The position numbers and the translations under genes were made by a program. A stretch of DNA of 64,000 bases from Bacteroidales bacterium (GTDB taxonomy: Bacteria; Bacteroidota; Bacteroidia; Bacteroidales; UBA7960): positions 1 to 64,000 of the forward strand of contig SKRM01000004.1 of NCBI GenBank assembly GCA_007118495.1, given 5' to 3'. The notes below the pieces were generated by a model, which saw only the letters and a list, made by a program, of their open reading frames with translations, did not search any database and was not told the origin of the DNA. Below are positions 1 through 7,596 of this stretch, one piece after another; position 1 is the first letter of the stretch; each line of letters starts with the position of its first letter.

Positions 1-1
1 C

Positions 2-82
2 ACCAGGCTGTTTAAAAAGCTACAGGCCATCCAATACGGAGATGAACCCGATCCACACGGCTGGGTCAGTTTTGTAGAATAA
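2..82 (+). CDS. C-terminal fragment of an unidentified protein
   Basis: The window opens inside an open frame that gives about 26 residues ending in HGWVSFVE and a TAA stop. It was too short for the ORF track. A strong hairpin terminator follows within about 20 bases, which supports this being the real 3' end of a plus-strand gene. The fragment holds no domain I recognise, so no function is proposed. Confidence 0.5.
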   Translation, partial: TRLFKKLQAIQYGDEPDPHGWVSFVE

Positions 83-103
83 ATTCATCGTTTTTGAAAC
101 TTC

Positions 104-141
104 AAAAGGGCTTACCGGTCAACCGGTTGGCCCTTTTTTTT
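104..141. terminator. Intrinsic terminator overlapping the symporter stop codon
   Basis: AAAAGGGC pairs with GCCCTTTT, and an inner ACCGG/CCGGT stem closes on a TCAA loop. Eight T residues follow on the plus strand. It ends transcription of the upstream plus-strand gene. Its arms also encode the last codons and stop of the minus-strand symporter. On the minus strand the trailing T run is only four bases, so action in that direction is likely weaker. Confidence 0.8.
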
Positions 142-1587
142 ACGGATCAGGTAAAGACCTGCAATGGTGAAAAGGCCATTGAGAATCAGGATTTCAAATC
201 CAAACCTGTAACCCCACAACAAGCTTTCAGAATGGGAGCTGATCAGGTAGCTTAAACCAGGAGACAAAAGGGCAACCACGGGCACATATGCATCCTTTAC
301 CTGCCATTTGGTGTAAATCCCTACAAAGAATAAACCCAGCAAGGGGCCATAGGTATATCCTGCCAGGGTAAACAAGGTGCTGATAAGTGCTTCATTGTTA
401 ATGGCACCATATCCCATGATGATAGCCATGACCAAAAGGGCAAACCCGATGTGAACCTTGTACCTGATTTTACGAATCCTATCCTCGGTCATTCCTGGCC
501 TGCGCCTGAGGCCCAGAAAGTCAATGCAAAAAACTGTTGTAAGCGCAGTCAATGTACCATCGGCACTTGAATAGGCGGCTGAGATCAGACCGAAAAAGAA
601 GGTAAGACCGGCTACAACGCCAAGGTAATTGAGGGCAACAGTTGGAAAAAGTTCATCGGAAGTCTGGAAGGCATCCATTGACAGGCCCAGCTGTGACGCA
701 TAAATCCACAACAATGCACCCAGGAATAAAAATATCAGGTTAATGGGAATCAGCAAGGCCCCAAAAGTCAGCACATTTTTCTGTGCATCACGCAAATTGC
801 GACAACTCAGGTTTTTTTGCATCATGTCCTGATCCAGACCAGTCATAACAATGGTGATGAACATGCCTGCAAAAAACTGTTTCAGAAAAAATCGCGGATC
901 ATTCACATCAAAAACAAACATCTTGGTGTAACCCCTGCTGGAGGCTTCGGCTACCAGTGATGAAATACCCATGTCAAGCTCACCTGAAATAAGCAAAATG
1001 GTCACGATCACCGCTGTGATCATAAAAGTAGTTTGCAGGGTGTCGGTCCATACGATGGTTTTGATTCCACCCTGAAAGGTATACAAAAGAATAAGTATCA
1101 TAAAAAGTGATACCGTAACAGCCATGGGAATCCCCCAGCTGTCAAACACAAAACGCTGTAGCACAATAACCACCAGGAACATCCTGAATGAACTCCCAAT
1201 CAATCGGGAAACTATAAAATAAAACGAACCTGTTTTGTATGAAGCAAGGCCAAATCTGTCGCCCAGGTAGTCATAAATGGATGTGAGGTTCAAACGGTAA
1301 TATAGGGGCAAGAGAACTCTGGCGATCACAAAATATCCTGCAAGGTATCCAAATACCAGTACCATGTACGAAAACTGCTCATAACCCACCAGACCAGGCA
1401 CCGACATAAATGTCACACCTGAAAGTGACGCCCCTATCATGCCATACGCTACAATATACCACGGGGAATTTCTGTTGCCCAAAAAATAGGTCTCATTGTT
1501 GAGCTTTCGACGTATGGTAAGTCGTGAAATCAAGAAGATCAAAGAGGTGTAAACCAGGAATGTGAACAATATGAGCCAGGGTGTCAT
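112..1587 (-). CDS. Sodium:solute symporter (SSS family)
   Basis: This is an inner-membrane secondary transporter of the SSS family, which imports a small solute with Na+. The 491 residues are mostly hydrophobic and fit about 13 membrane helices. The segment GASLSGVTFMSVPG near residue 53 matches the broken first core helix, and AYSSADGTLTALTT near residue 340 matches the conserved SSS signature. A short basic tail (RKKKGQ) ends the protein. The substrate cannot be read from sequence; sugars, sialic acids, amino acids and carboxylates are all possible. It is divergent from recR and has its own promoter. A second, distinct SSS protein lies near 49.2 kb. Confidence 0.9.
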   Translation of the reverse strand: MTPWLILFTFLVYTSLIFLISRLTIRRKLNNETYFLGNRNSPWYIVAYGMIGASLSGVTFMSVPGLVGYEQFSYMVLVFGYLAGYFVIARVLLPLYYRLNLTSIYDYLGDRFGLASYKTGSFYFIVSRLIGSSFRMFLVVIVLQRFVFDSWGIPMAVTVSLFMILILLYTFQGGIKTIVWTDTLQTTFMITAVIVTILLISGELDMGISSLVAEASSRGYTKMFVFDVNDPRFFLKQFFAGMFITIVMTGLDQDMMQKNLSCRNLRDAQKNVLTFGALLIPINLIFLFLGALLWIYASQLGLSMDAFQTSDELFPTVALNYLGVVAGLTFFFGLISAAYSSADGTLTALTTVFCIDFLGLRRRPGMTEDRIRKIRYKVHIGFALLVMAIIMGYGAINNEALISTLFTLAGYTYGPLLGLFFVGIYTKWQVKDAYVPVVALLSPGLSYLISSHSESLLWGYRFGFEILILNGLFTIAGLYLIRKKKGQPVDR

Positions 1588-1615
1588 AAATATCCGGTTA
1601 GGGGTTTGGATGCGG

Positions 1616-1647
1616 CAAAAATAGGCAAACTTTTATCTTTCTGCCAA
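1616..1647 (-). promoter_or_regulatory. Promoter of the symporter gene (TTG-N21-TATTTTTG)
   Basis: On the minus strand a TTG (1647-1645) and TATTTTTG (1623-1616) are separated by 21 bases, matching the Bacteroidota -33/-7 consensus. It faces the symporter start at 1587 and lies back to back with the recR promoter. Confidence 0.65.
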
Positions 1648-1658
1648 GCTTTTATTAT

Positions 1659-1666
1659 TAACTTTG
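1659..1666 (+). promoter_or_regulatory. -7 element upstream of recR
   Basis: TAACTTTG is a perfect TAnnTTTG element. No clear -33 TTG is seen at the usual distance. It overlaps the TTG that the ORF track uses as the recR start. Transcription would therefore begin after that codon, which argues for a downstream start at GTG 1688. Confidence 0.5.
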
Positions 1667-1687
1667 GTCCAGTCCACAACTATATCA

Positions 1688-2317
1688 GTGATTTTGGAAA
1701 ATTTCTCTTCAAAAATATTGCAATCGGCCGTGGAAGAGTTTTCCCGGCTTCCCGGTATAGGGAAAAAAACCGCCCTCCGCCTGGTTCTCCATTTGTTAAA
1801 ACAAGACCCAACCAGTGTTGAGCGCTTTGCAAAAACCCTTGAACGACTACATCAGGAAGTGGTATATTGCAAGCAGTGCTGTAACTTGTCTGATCATCCG
1901 GTTTGCCATATATGTGCTTCACCCCGCAGGGATGCCTCCATGATATGTATTGTAGAAGATATCCGTGATGTCATTGCCATCGAAAACACCGGACAATACT
2001 CGGGGCGCTACCACGTATTGGGGGGCATTATATCGCCCATGGATGGCATCGGACCCTCAGACCTGAATATTGACAGCCTTAACAACCGCCTGAAAAATAA
2101 CGGAGAGGTCAAAGAGGTGATCCTGGCATTAAGCACCACCATGGAGGGAGACACCACCAGCTTTTATCTCTATAAAATTTTACAGCCTTTTGATTTAAAG
2201 GTTTCTGTTATTGCCAGAGGCATTGCCATAGGCGATGAACTTGAATACGCCGATGAGGTTACCCTGGGCAGATCAATTCTGCACCGCACTGAATACGCTA
2301 CATCCAACATCAAATAA
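1688..2317 (+). CDS. recR: Recombination mediator protein RecR
   Basis: RecR acts with RecF/RecO to load RecA onto gapped DNA. An N-terminal helix-hairpin-helix ([12 protein letters not shown]) is followed by a four-cysteine zinc finger (CKQCC...CHIC) and a Toprim domain with [18 protein letters not shown]. No ATG is present at the N-terminus. The tracked TTG at 1664 lies inside a -7 promoter element, so I prefer GTG 1688, giving 209 residues, close to the usual 200 or so; TTG 1694 is also possible. The gene runs straight into the glycosyltransferase gene with 5 bases between them. Confidence 0.9.
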   Translation: MILENFSSKILQSAVEEFSRLPGIGKKTALRLVLHLLKQDPTSVERFAKTLERLHQEVVYCKQCCNLSDHPVCHICASPRRDASMICIVEDIRDVIAIENTGQYSGRYHVLGGIISPMDGIGPSDLNIDSLNNRLKNNGEVKEVILALSTTMEGDTTSFYLYKILQPFDLKVSVIARGIAIGDELEYADEVTLGRSILHRTEYATSNIK

Positions 2318-2322
2318 CTGGT

Positions 2323-4281
2323 ATGCTGCTTTCGGTTGTCATCGTTAATTACAATGTCAAGTACTTTCTTGAACAGTGCCTCCAGTCTGTTTACAAGTCG
2401 GGTAAGGATATTGAAATGGAGGTTTTTGTGGTTGACAACAATTCTGTTGACGGCTCAATCGAAATGGTCAGCAATAAATTTCCACATGTCAGGCTTATTG
2501 CCAACAAAGAGAATCTGGGATTCAGCAGGGCAAACAATCAGGCCATTCGCCAGGCATCCGGAAAGTATATATTGCTCCTGAACCCCGACACGGTGGTTGA
2601 AGACGATACCCTGCCATCGGTTACAGATTTCATGGAAAAACATCCTGATGCAGGCGGACTGGGTGTAAAAATGCTTGACGGCAAGGGCCGTTTCCTCCCT
2701 GAATCAAAAAGGGGCCTCCCAACCCCGGGTGTGGCATTCAGCAAAATTTTTGGCTTATCTGCCCTGTTACCCCGTTCGAGGGTTTTTGGCAAGTACCATC
2801 TTGGCTACCTGAGCAAAGACAAGATACACCAGGTGGATGTGCTTTCGGGAGCCTTCATGCTGCTGCGAAAAGAGGCACTGGATCAGGCAGGCATACTTGA
2901 CGAGGATTTTTTTATGTATGGCGAAGATATAGACCTCTCGCATCGCATTGTTAAGTCGGGCTATAAAAACTACTACTACCCAGGCACAAGGATTATTCAC
3001 TACAAAGGCGAAAGCACGAAAAAAAGCAGTGTCAACTATGTGCTGGTTTTTTACCAGGCCATGATCATATTTGCCCGAAAACACTTCTCACCGAAACATG
3101 CCAGGGTATTTACAATGCTAATCAACCTGGCCATTTATTTCAGGGCCGGGCTTGCCCTGATAAACCGGTTTGTTCGCAGGCTTATCTGGCCGATGACTGA
3201 TGCCATTCTTCTTTACGGAGGGTTCTATTTTCTGAAAGATTACTGGCAGCATCTGATATTTGCCGCAGACAGCACCTATTACCCTCCGGCTTTCATGCAA
3301 TTCATGGTGCCTGCTTACATACTCACATGGTTGGCTTCTGTTTATATAAGCGGTGGATATGACAAGCCGGTTAGTTTATTCCGTATCATAAGGGGGCTGG
3401 GAATAGGAACCATTGCCATCCTTGTTGTATACGCCCTTCTTCCTGTGAGTCTGCGCTTCTCAAGGGCACTTATACTGTTAGGAAGTCTTTGGTCGGTAAT
3501 CGCCATGATCTCTGTAAGGATAATTTATACCCTTACAAAATACCGGACAATACATATCAGCAACCCGGTTTCAAGAAGGGTGGCCATTGCCGGAGACGGC
3601 GAAGAAGCCCAGCGCATTCTATCGATGCTCAGACAGGGCGGTGACTCATCATTCATTGGCCTTATTTCGGTTTCACAAGAAAAACAGGGTGGTGGCGGAT
3701 GTATCGGGGATATCGGACAATTGGATGAGATTATCGACATATATAAGATCAGCGAGGTGATATTTTGTGCTGGCGAAATGAGCTCACAAGCCATTATCGA
3801 CCATATGTCAAGGCTCAGAAACAAGCAAGTGCATTTTAAGATTGCACCCCCTGAAAGTTTATACATAATCGGAAGCAACAGCATTGATACATTCGGTGAC
3901 CTTTTTACCGTAAACATCAATGGCATCAATTTGCCTGCAAACAGACGCAAAAAAAGACTGTTTGACTTTGGCTTTTCGATGGCCCTGCTCATCACACTCC
4001 CATTTCACCTTATTGTTGTTAAAAACAGATGGTCTTTCTTTTTAAACCTCATCAAGGTGCTCATCGGGCAAATGACATGGGTGGGCTACTATCCCGAAGC
4101 CGGTGACGCTCCGCTTCCTGGCCTCAAAGGCAGCGTATTACATCCGGGTGATGGCTTTATTCAACAGCTTTCACCGGATACATTGAAAAACCTCAACAGC
4201 CTGTATGCAAAAGACTATAAGGTTGAAACTGACGTGAAAATATGCCTGAAAGCCCTGAGGCATCTTGGACGGAAAAAGTAG
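2323..4281 (+). CDS. GT2 glycosyltransferase fused to a sugar-transferase-like membrane region
   Basis: Residues 1 to about 265 are a family-2 glycosyltransferase: NYNVKYFLEQCL at the start, a nucleotide-sugar-binding LLNPDT, and FFMYGEDIDLSHRI in the acceptor region. This resembles WbbL-type rhamnosyltransferases. About four hydrophobic segments follow (roughly 285-400). Next comes a Rossmann-like segment (RRVAIAGDGEEAQRIL), and the tail ends in LYAKDYKVETDVKICLKALR. The second half looks like polyprenyl-phosphate sugar phosphotransferases of the WbaP type. However, its catalytic region is shortened and the usual acidic and VGPRP motifs are absent; only TWVGYYPE remains. It probably acts in surface glycan assembly at the inner membrane. 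The phosphotransferase half may be inactive. Confidence 0.75.
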   Translation: MLLSVVIVNYNVKYFLEQCLQSVYKSGKDIEMEVFVVDNNSVDGSIEMVSNKFPHVRLIANKENLGFSRANNQAIRQASGKYILLLNPDTVVEDDTLPSVTDFMEKHPDAGGLGVKMLDGKGRFLPESKRGLPTPGVAFSKIFGLSALLPRSRVFGKYHLGYLSKDKIHQVDVLSGAFMLLRKEALDQAGILDEDFFMYGEDIDLSHRIVKSGYKNYYYPGTRIIHYKGESTKKSSVNYVLVFYQAMIIFARKHFSPKHARVFTMLINLAIYFRAGLALINRFVRRLIWPMTDAILLYGGFYFLKDYWQHLIFAADSTYYPPAFMQFMVPAYILTWLASVYISGGYDKPVSLFRIIRGLGIGTIAILVVYALLPVSLRFSRALILLGSLWSVIAMISVRIIYTLTKYRTIHISNPVSRRVAIAGDGEEAQRILSMLRQGGDSSFIGLISVSQEKQGGGGCIGDIGQLDEIIDIYKISEVIFCAGEMSSQAIIDHMSRLRNKQVHFKIAPPESLYIIGSNSIDTFGDLFTVNINGINLPANRRKKRLFDFGFSMALLITLPFHLIVVKNRWSFFLNLIKVLIGQMTWVGYYPEAGDAPLPGLKGSVLHPGDGFIQQLSPDTLKNLNSLYAKDYKVETDVKICLKALRHLGRKK

Positions 4282-4349
4282 CTGCAGTCAAACCTTTTTG
4301 CGGGAACTTTGTTCTCAGCTATAGGACATTGATATTTTATATATGATAT

Positions 4350-5702
4350 ATGGCAACTTTTGAATTAAAAATGCCCAAACTGGGTGAAAGCATCACTGAA
4401 GCAACCATAACCAAATGGCTCAAACAACCAGGTGACCAGATCGAACTGGACGATCCCATCATTGAGTTAGCTACCGATAAGGTCGACTCAGAAATTCCCA
4501 GTCCGGTTGAAGGTACCCTTAAGGAACAACTTTTTAATGAAGGCGATACCGTGGCTGTTGACACTGTTATAGCCATTATTCAGGTGGATGCAGAGGAAGG
4601 GGAAGATACAGATGAAGGCAAGCAGCCTGCTTCTGACAAGGAATCAGACACAGAGGCCGAACAGCCCGTACGTGTCGAAAAAGAAGTAAAGACTGAAAGC
4701 AAAACATCTGATGAGCAGCAATCTGCCGGTGACACACCTTCAAAGAGACAGGGACAGGGTGACAGATTTTACTCCCCACTGGTAAGAAGTATTGCAAAAG
4801 AAGAAAATATATCCTTAGAAGAGCTTGATCAGATACCCGGTTCAGGCAAAGACAACAGGCTCACCAAAGACGACCTGCTGACTTATGTAAAAACCCGTGG
4901 AGAAAAACCAGCAGAGAAACCGCACGGGGCAGCTTCTGATACAAAAGCCGCATCTCTATCAAAGCCCCAGCCTGCAAAAGTACAGGCCGGTGAAAAAGAC
5001 GAGGTAGTAGAGATGGACAGGATGCGTAAGCTCATTGCAGATCATATGGTCATGTCTGAAGACACTTCAGTGCACATTACACTGTTCAGAGAGGTGGATA
5101 TGACCAAAGTAGTAAACTGGCGCAATAAACACAAAACCATTTTACAGCAACGTGATGGCGAAAAACTGACCTTCACCCCCATTTTCATTCAAGCCATAGC
5201 ACAAGCCCTGAGAGACTTCCCCATGGTTAACGTAAGCCTTGACGGCCATAAGATTATCAAGAGGAAAGACATCAATGTAGGCATGGCAGCAGCCCTGCCC
5301 GACGGCAACCTTATAGTACCTGTTATCCATCAGGCTGATCACAAGAGCCTGCTGGGCATCGCAAAAGAAGTGAATGACAAAGCAAACAGGGCAAGGCAGA
5401 ACAAGTTGAAACCTGATGAGATCCAGGGCGGGTCCTTTACCCTGACAAACTTTGGCACATTTGGAGCCACCATGGGCACCCCAATTATCAACCAGCCACA
5501 AGTAGCCATCCTCGGAGTTGGCCTGATCCAGAAAAAACCTGTGGTCATTGAAACACCCGAGGGCGATACCATTGGCATCAGGCACAGAATGGATCTGTCT
5601 CTCTCATGCGATCACCGAATCGTAGACGGAGCCCTTGGAGGGATGTTCCTTCAGGCCGTTGCAAAATATCTTGAACAATTTGATGATACGCAGGGGATAT
5701 AA
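4350..5702 (+). CDS. Dihydrolipoamide acyltransferase (E2) of a 2-oxoacid dehydrogenase complex
   Basis: E2 moves acyl groups from lipoyl-lysine to CoA in pyruvate, 2-oxoglutarate or branched-chain 2-oxoacid dehydrogenase complexes. One lipoyl domain covers residues 1-80, with the modified lysine in ATDKVDSEI (K44). An acidic linker follows, then a peripheral subunit-binding domain (YSPLVRSIAKEENISL, about 141-178) and the catalytic domain to 450, with DHRIVDG carrying the active histidine (about H422). All key residues are present. No E1 or E3 gene is in the window, so the substrate is open; the single lipoyl domain and overall look fit the branched-chain/2-oxoglutarate class. Confidence 0.88.
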   Translation: MATFELKMPKLGESITEATITKWLKQPGDQIELDDPIIELATDKVDSEIPSPVEGTLKEQLFNEGDTVAVDTVIAIIQVDAEEGEDTDEGKQPASDKESDTEAEQPVRVEKEVKTESKTSDEQQSAGDTPSKRQGQGDRFYSPLVRSIAKEENISLEELDQIPGSGKDNRLTKDDLLTYVKTRGEKPAEKPHGAASDTKAASLSKPQPAKVQAGEKDEVVEMDRMRKLIADHMVMSEDTSVHITLFREVDMTKVVNWRNKHKTILQQRDGEKLTFTPIFIQAIAQALRDFPMVNVSLDGHKIIKRKDINVGMAAALPDGNLIVPVIHQADHKSLLGIAKEVNDKANRARQNKLKPDEIQGGSFTLTNFGTFGATMGTPIINQPQVAILGVGLIQKKPVVIETPEGDTIGIRHRMDLSLSCDHRIVDGALGGMFLQAVAKYLEQFDDTQGI

Positions 5703-5714
5703 CGCCCAGATCTT

Positions 5715-5732
5715 TATCCTTTATAAAGGATA
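5715..5732. repeat. Perfect 18-bp palindrome
   Basis: TATCCTTTATAAAGGATA is a perfect palindrome 12 bases after the E2 stop and before the terminator. It could be an RNA hairpin protecting the 3' end or a dimer-protein site. Nothing shows which. Confidence 0.5.
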
Positions 5733-5759
5733 GCTTCAAAAGGTCAGAAAACAATAGTT

Positions 5760-5797
5760 AAAGGCAGGAAAAGCGCAATTTGTGCCTCCTGCCTTTT
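5760..5797 (+). terminator. Intrinsic terminator after the E2 gene
   Basis: AAAGGCAGG and CCTGCCTTT form a perfect 9-bp stem, with an inner GCGCA/TGTGC stem in the loop, followed by a short T run (TTTTCATATTT). It closes the recR-glycosyltransferase-E2 unit. The stem begins with AAA, so it may also work from the other strand. Confidence 0.75.
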
Positions 5798-5829
5798 CAT
5801 ATTTATATTACCTTCGTATAAACGGTTGG

Positions 5830-5861
5830 AAGTTCGAAAGTTTAAAAGTTTAAAAGTTGAA
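5830..5861 (+). repeat. Four octamers AAGTTnnA, first arm of facing arrays
   Basis: AAGTTCGA, AAGTTTAA, AAGTTTAA and AAGTTGAA follow one another with an exact 8-base period. The large array starting at 5899 reads as the same octamer (AAGTCGAA or AAGGTCGA) on the opposite strand, so the two arrays face each other across about 37 bases. Confidence 0.75.
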
Positions 5862-5898
5862 ACGTATAACCCATTAACCTATGAACCAATTAACTTTT

Positions 5899-6042
5899 CG
5901 ACTTTTCGACCTTTCGACTTTTCGACTTTTCGACTTTTCGACCTTTCGACTTTTCGACCTTTCGACTTTTCGACCTTTCGACTTTTCGACTTTTCGACCT
6001 TTCGACCTTTCGACTTTTCGACTTTTCGACCTTTCGACTTTT
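5899..6042 (-). repeat. Eighteen tandem copies of the octamer CGACYTTT
   Basis: Exactly 18 contiguous 8-base units, each CGACTTTT or CGACCTTT, differ only at one C/T position. The array fills much of the 390-base gap between the E2 and exonuclease genes. Because 8 is not a multiple of 3, both strands are open in some frames (FSTFRPFD or SRKVEKSK repeats), which creates the spurious ORFs 5826-6131 and 5890-6099. On the minus strand it is the same octamer family as 5830-5861. The rest of the gap holds the palindrome and terminator above; I see no gene in it. Confidence 0.9.
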
Positions 6043-6093
6043 TAACCAATCAACCTGCAAATCCACCAATTCACAAACCCACCAACCACCACC

Positions 6094-6921
6094 ATGCAAC
6101 TCAAACTAAACCGTCCCATTGCCTTTTTTGACCTGGAAACTACAGGGGTAAACGTTGTGAAAGACCGCATCGTTGAGATCAGTATTTTTAAGATATCTCC
6201 TGAGGGGCATGAGGAGTCAATGACCAGGCTGATCAATCCGACCATCCCCATACCACCAGAGTCGTCTGCCATTCACGGCATTAAAGATGCTGATGTGGCA
6301 AATGCCCCCACATTTGCAGAGCTTGCACATGAACTTGACCGCTTTTTGCAACATTGTGACCTGGGAGGGTACAACTCAAACAAGTTCGATGTTCCCATGC
6401 TCATAGAAGAGTTTCTTCGGTGTGGAATAAATTTTGATGTTAAAAAACGTCGCCTGGTAGACGTTCAGAATATTTTTCACAAAATGGAACCCAGAACCCT
6501 GAAGGCAGCCTACAGGTTTTACTGTGGTAAAGAATTAGTCGATGCCCACGAGGCAGAGGCTGACACCAAGGCTACCTACGAAATTTTATTGTCACAGATA
6601 CAACGCTATGATGGTGCTGACTATGAAGATCGCGACGGCAATATTTCCCAACCCATCAAAAACGACGTCCAGGCACTTCATGATTTCTCTTTCAATCACC
6701 GGAATGCCGACCTGGTGGGACATATTGGGTACAATATGCATGGCAGGGAAATCTTCAACTTCGGCAAATACAAGGGGCAGGAAGTCATGGAGGTGTTCAA
6801 GCGGGAGCCCCAGTATTTCGATTGGATGATGAAAGCAGATTTCCCATTGTCAACAAAGAACATTATACAGTCAGTCATTTTAAGGGGGCTGAACAAAGGA
6901 AGCTCCATTGTGAAAGAGTAA
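6094..6921 (+). CDS. DEDDh 3'-5' exonuclease, DnaQ-like, with C-terminal DUF3820-type domain
   Basis: The N-terminal 170 residues form a DnaQ/RNase T fold exonuclease. AFFDLETTG carries the first acidic pair, NSNKFDVPML the middle aspartate, and AHEAEADTKAT the His and last Asp of DEDDh. The C-terminal part (about 225-265) has FNFGKYKGQEVMEVF and FDWMMKADFPLSTK, as in small DUF3820-type domains that often follow such exonucleases. It probably trims DNA 3' ends in repair or proofreading; it is too short to be a polymerase III subunit with a polymerase-binding tail. The start at ATG 6094 follows the repeat region. Confidence 0.85.
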   Translation: MQLKLNRPIAFFDLETTGVNVVKDRIVEISIFKISPEGHEESMTRLINPTIPIPPESSAIHGIKDADVANAPTFAELAHELDRFLQHCDLGGYNSNKFDVPMLIEEFLRCGINFDVKKRRLVDVQNIFHKMEPRTLKAAYRFYCGKELVDAHEAEADTKATYEILLSQIQRYDGADYEDRDGNISQPIKNDVQALHDFSFNHRNADLVGHIGYNMHGREIFNFGKYKGQEVMEVFKREPQYFDWMMKADFPLSTKNIIQSVILRGLNKGSSIVKE

Positions 6922-6930
6922 ACCGGTTCC

Positions 6931-7524
6931 ATGAAAATCATTTGTGCCGAGTACTATTCTTTGGCAAACAACCACCAGGACGAGCCAATTCTGTTTCTAA
7001 AACCCGAAACAGCCATTATCAGGGGTGGTCTGCCTTTTTTTTATCCTGATTTTACCAACGAAATACATTGCAGCATCAGAATGGTATGCAGGATATGTAA
7101 ATTAGGCCGGCATATCCAGCCACGTTTTTCACACACATACTTTGATGAAATAGGTGTGGCCCTTGATTTTTCTGCAACAGATGTACTTTCTGATCTGTCT
7201 GAAAACAGTTTGCCGTGGGAAACCGCAAGGGCTTTTGACGGATCTTCTGCCATCAGCCATTTTATCACACTTGACCAGGTTCAAGATGGACATGGGTTTT
7301 TATACGACCTCATAAAAAATGGAGAAAGCATGCAACAAGGCAGCTTTACTCAGATGATGCAAACAATGGATGCGCTCATAGCCCGCGTATCTGCTTTTTT
7401 CACCATCAAGATCGGTGATCTGATCATGGTTGACCTGTCGGGTGATTCATTCAGGGTGCAAGTTGGTGATACGGTTGAGGCCAGCCTTGATGGAAAAAGA
7501 ATGCTCAGGCTTGCGGTAAAATAA
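6931..7524 (+). CDS. Fumarylacetoacetate hydrolase (FAH) family protein, short form
   Basis: This 197-residue protein matches the compact FAH fold, as in 2-hydroxyhepta-2,4-diene-1,7-dioate isomerases and oxaloacetate/acylpyruvate-processing enzymes. Supporting segments are FLKPETAIIRGGLPFFYP near the N-terminus, GVALDFSATDVLSDL, KAFDGSS-like ARAFDGSSAISHF, and a C-terminal IKIGDLIMVDLSG. It starts 9 bases after the exonuclease stop and is probably co-transcribed with it. The exact substrate cannot be assigned. Confidence 0.78.
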   Translation: MKIICAEYYSLANNHQDEPILFLKPETAIIRGGLPFFYPDFTNEIHCSIRMVCRICKLGRHIQPRFSHTYFDEIGVALDFSATDVLSDLSENSLPWETARAFDGSSAISHFITLDQVQDGHGFLYDLIKNGESMQQGSFTQMMQTMDALIARVSAFFTIKIGDLIMVDLSGDSFRVQVGDTVEASLDGKRMLRLAVK

Positions 7525-7550
7525 AGCTTCACAGACTACACCCAATTGTT

Positions 7551-7558
7551 TATTTTTG
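7551..7558 (+). promoter_or_regulatory. -7 element upstream of rlmI
   Basis: TATTTTTG matches TAnnTTTG and sits 38 bases before the rlmI ATG. A well-spaced -33 TTG is not evident. Confidence 0.45.
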
Positions 7559-7596
7559 CAGCTGTGCTGGTTAAATAAACCAATACCCAACTGCTT

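Noticed and set aside
3525-3995. Minus-strand ORF of 156 residues inside the glycosyltransferase gene
   Set aside because: It is antisense to a well-supported gene and has no domain or promoter of its own.
5899-6042. Possible CRISPR array
   Set aside because: The units are contiguous octamers without spacers and no cas genes are near.
5826-6131. ORF of 101 residues with FSTFRPFD repeats, and the opposite-strand SRKVEKSK ORF
   Set aside because: Both are produced by the 8-base tandem array, which has no stop codons in some frames. Residue repeats follow from the DNA period and neither has a credible start region.
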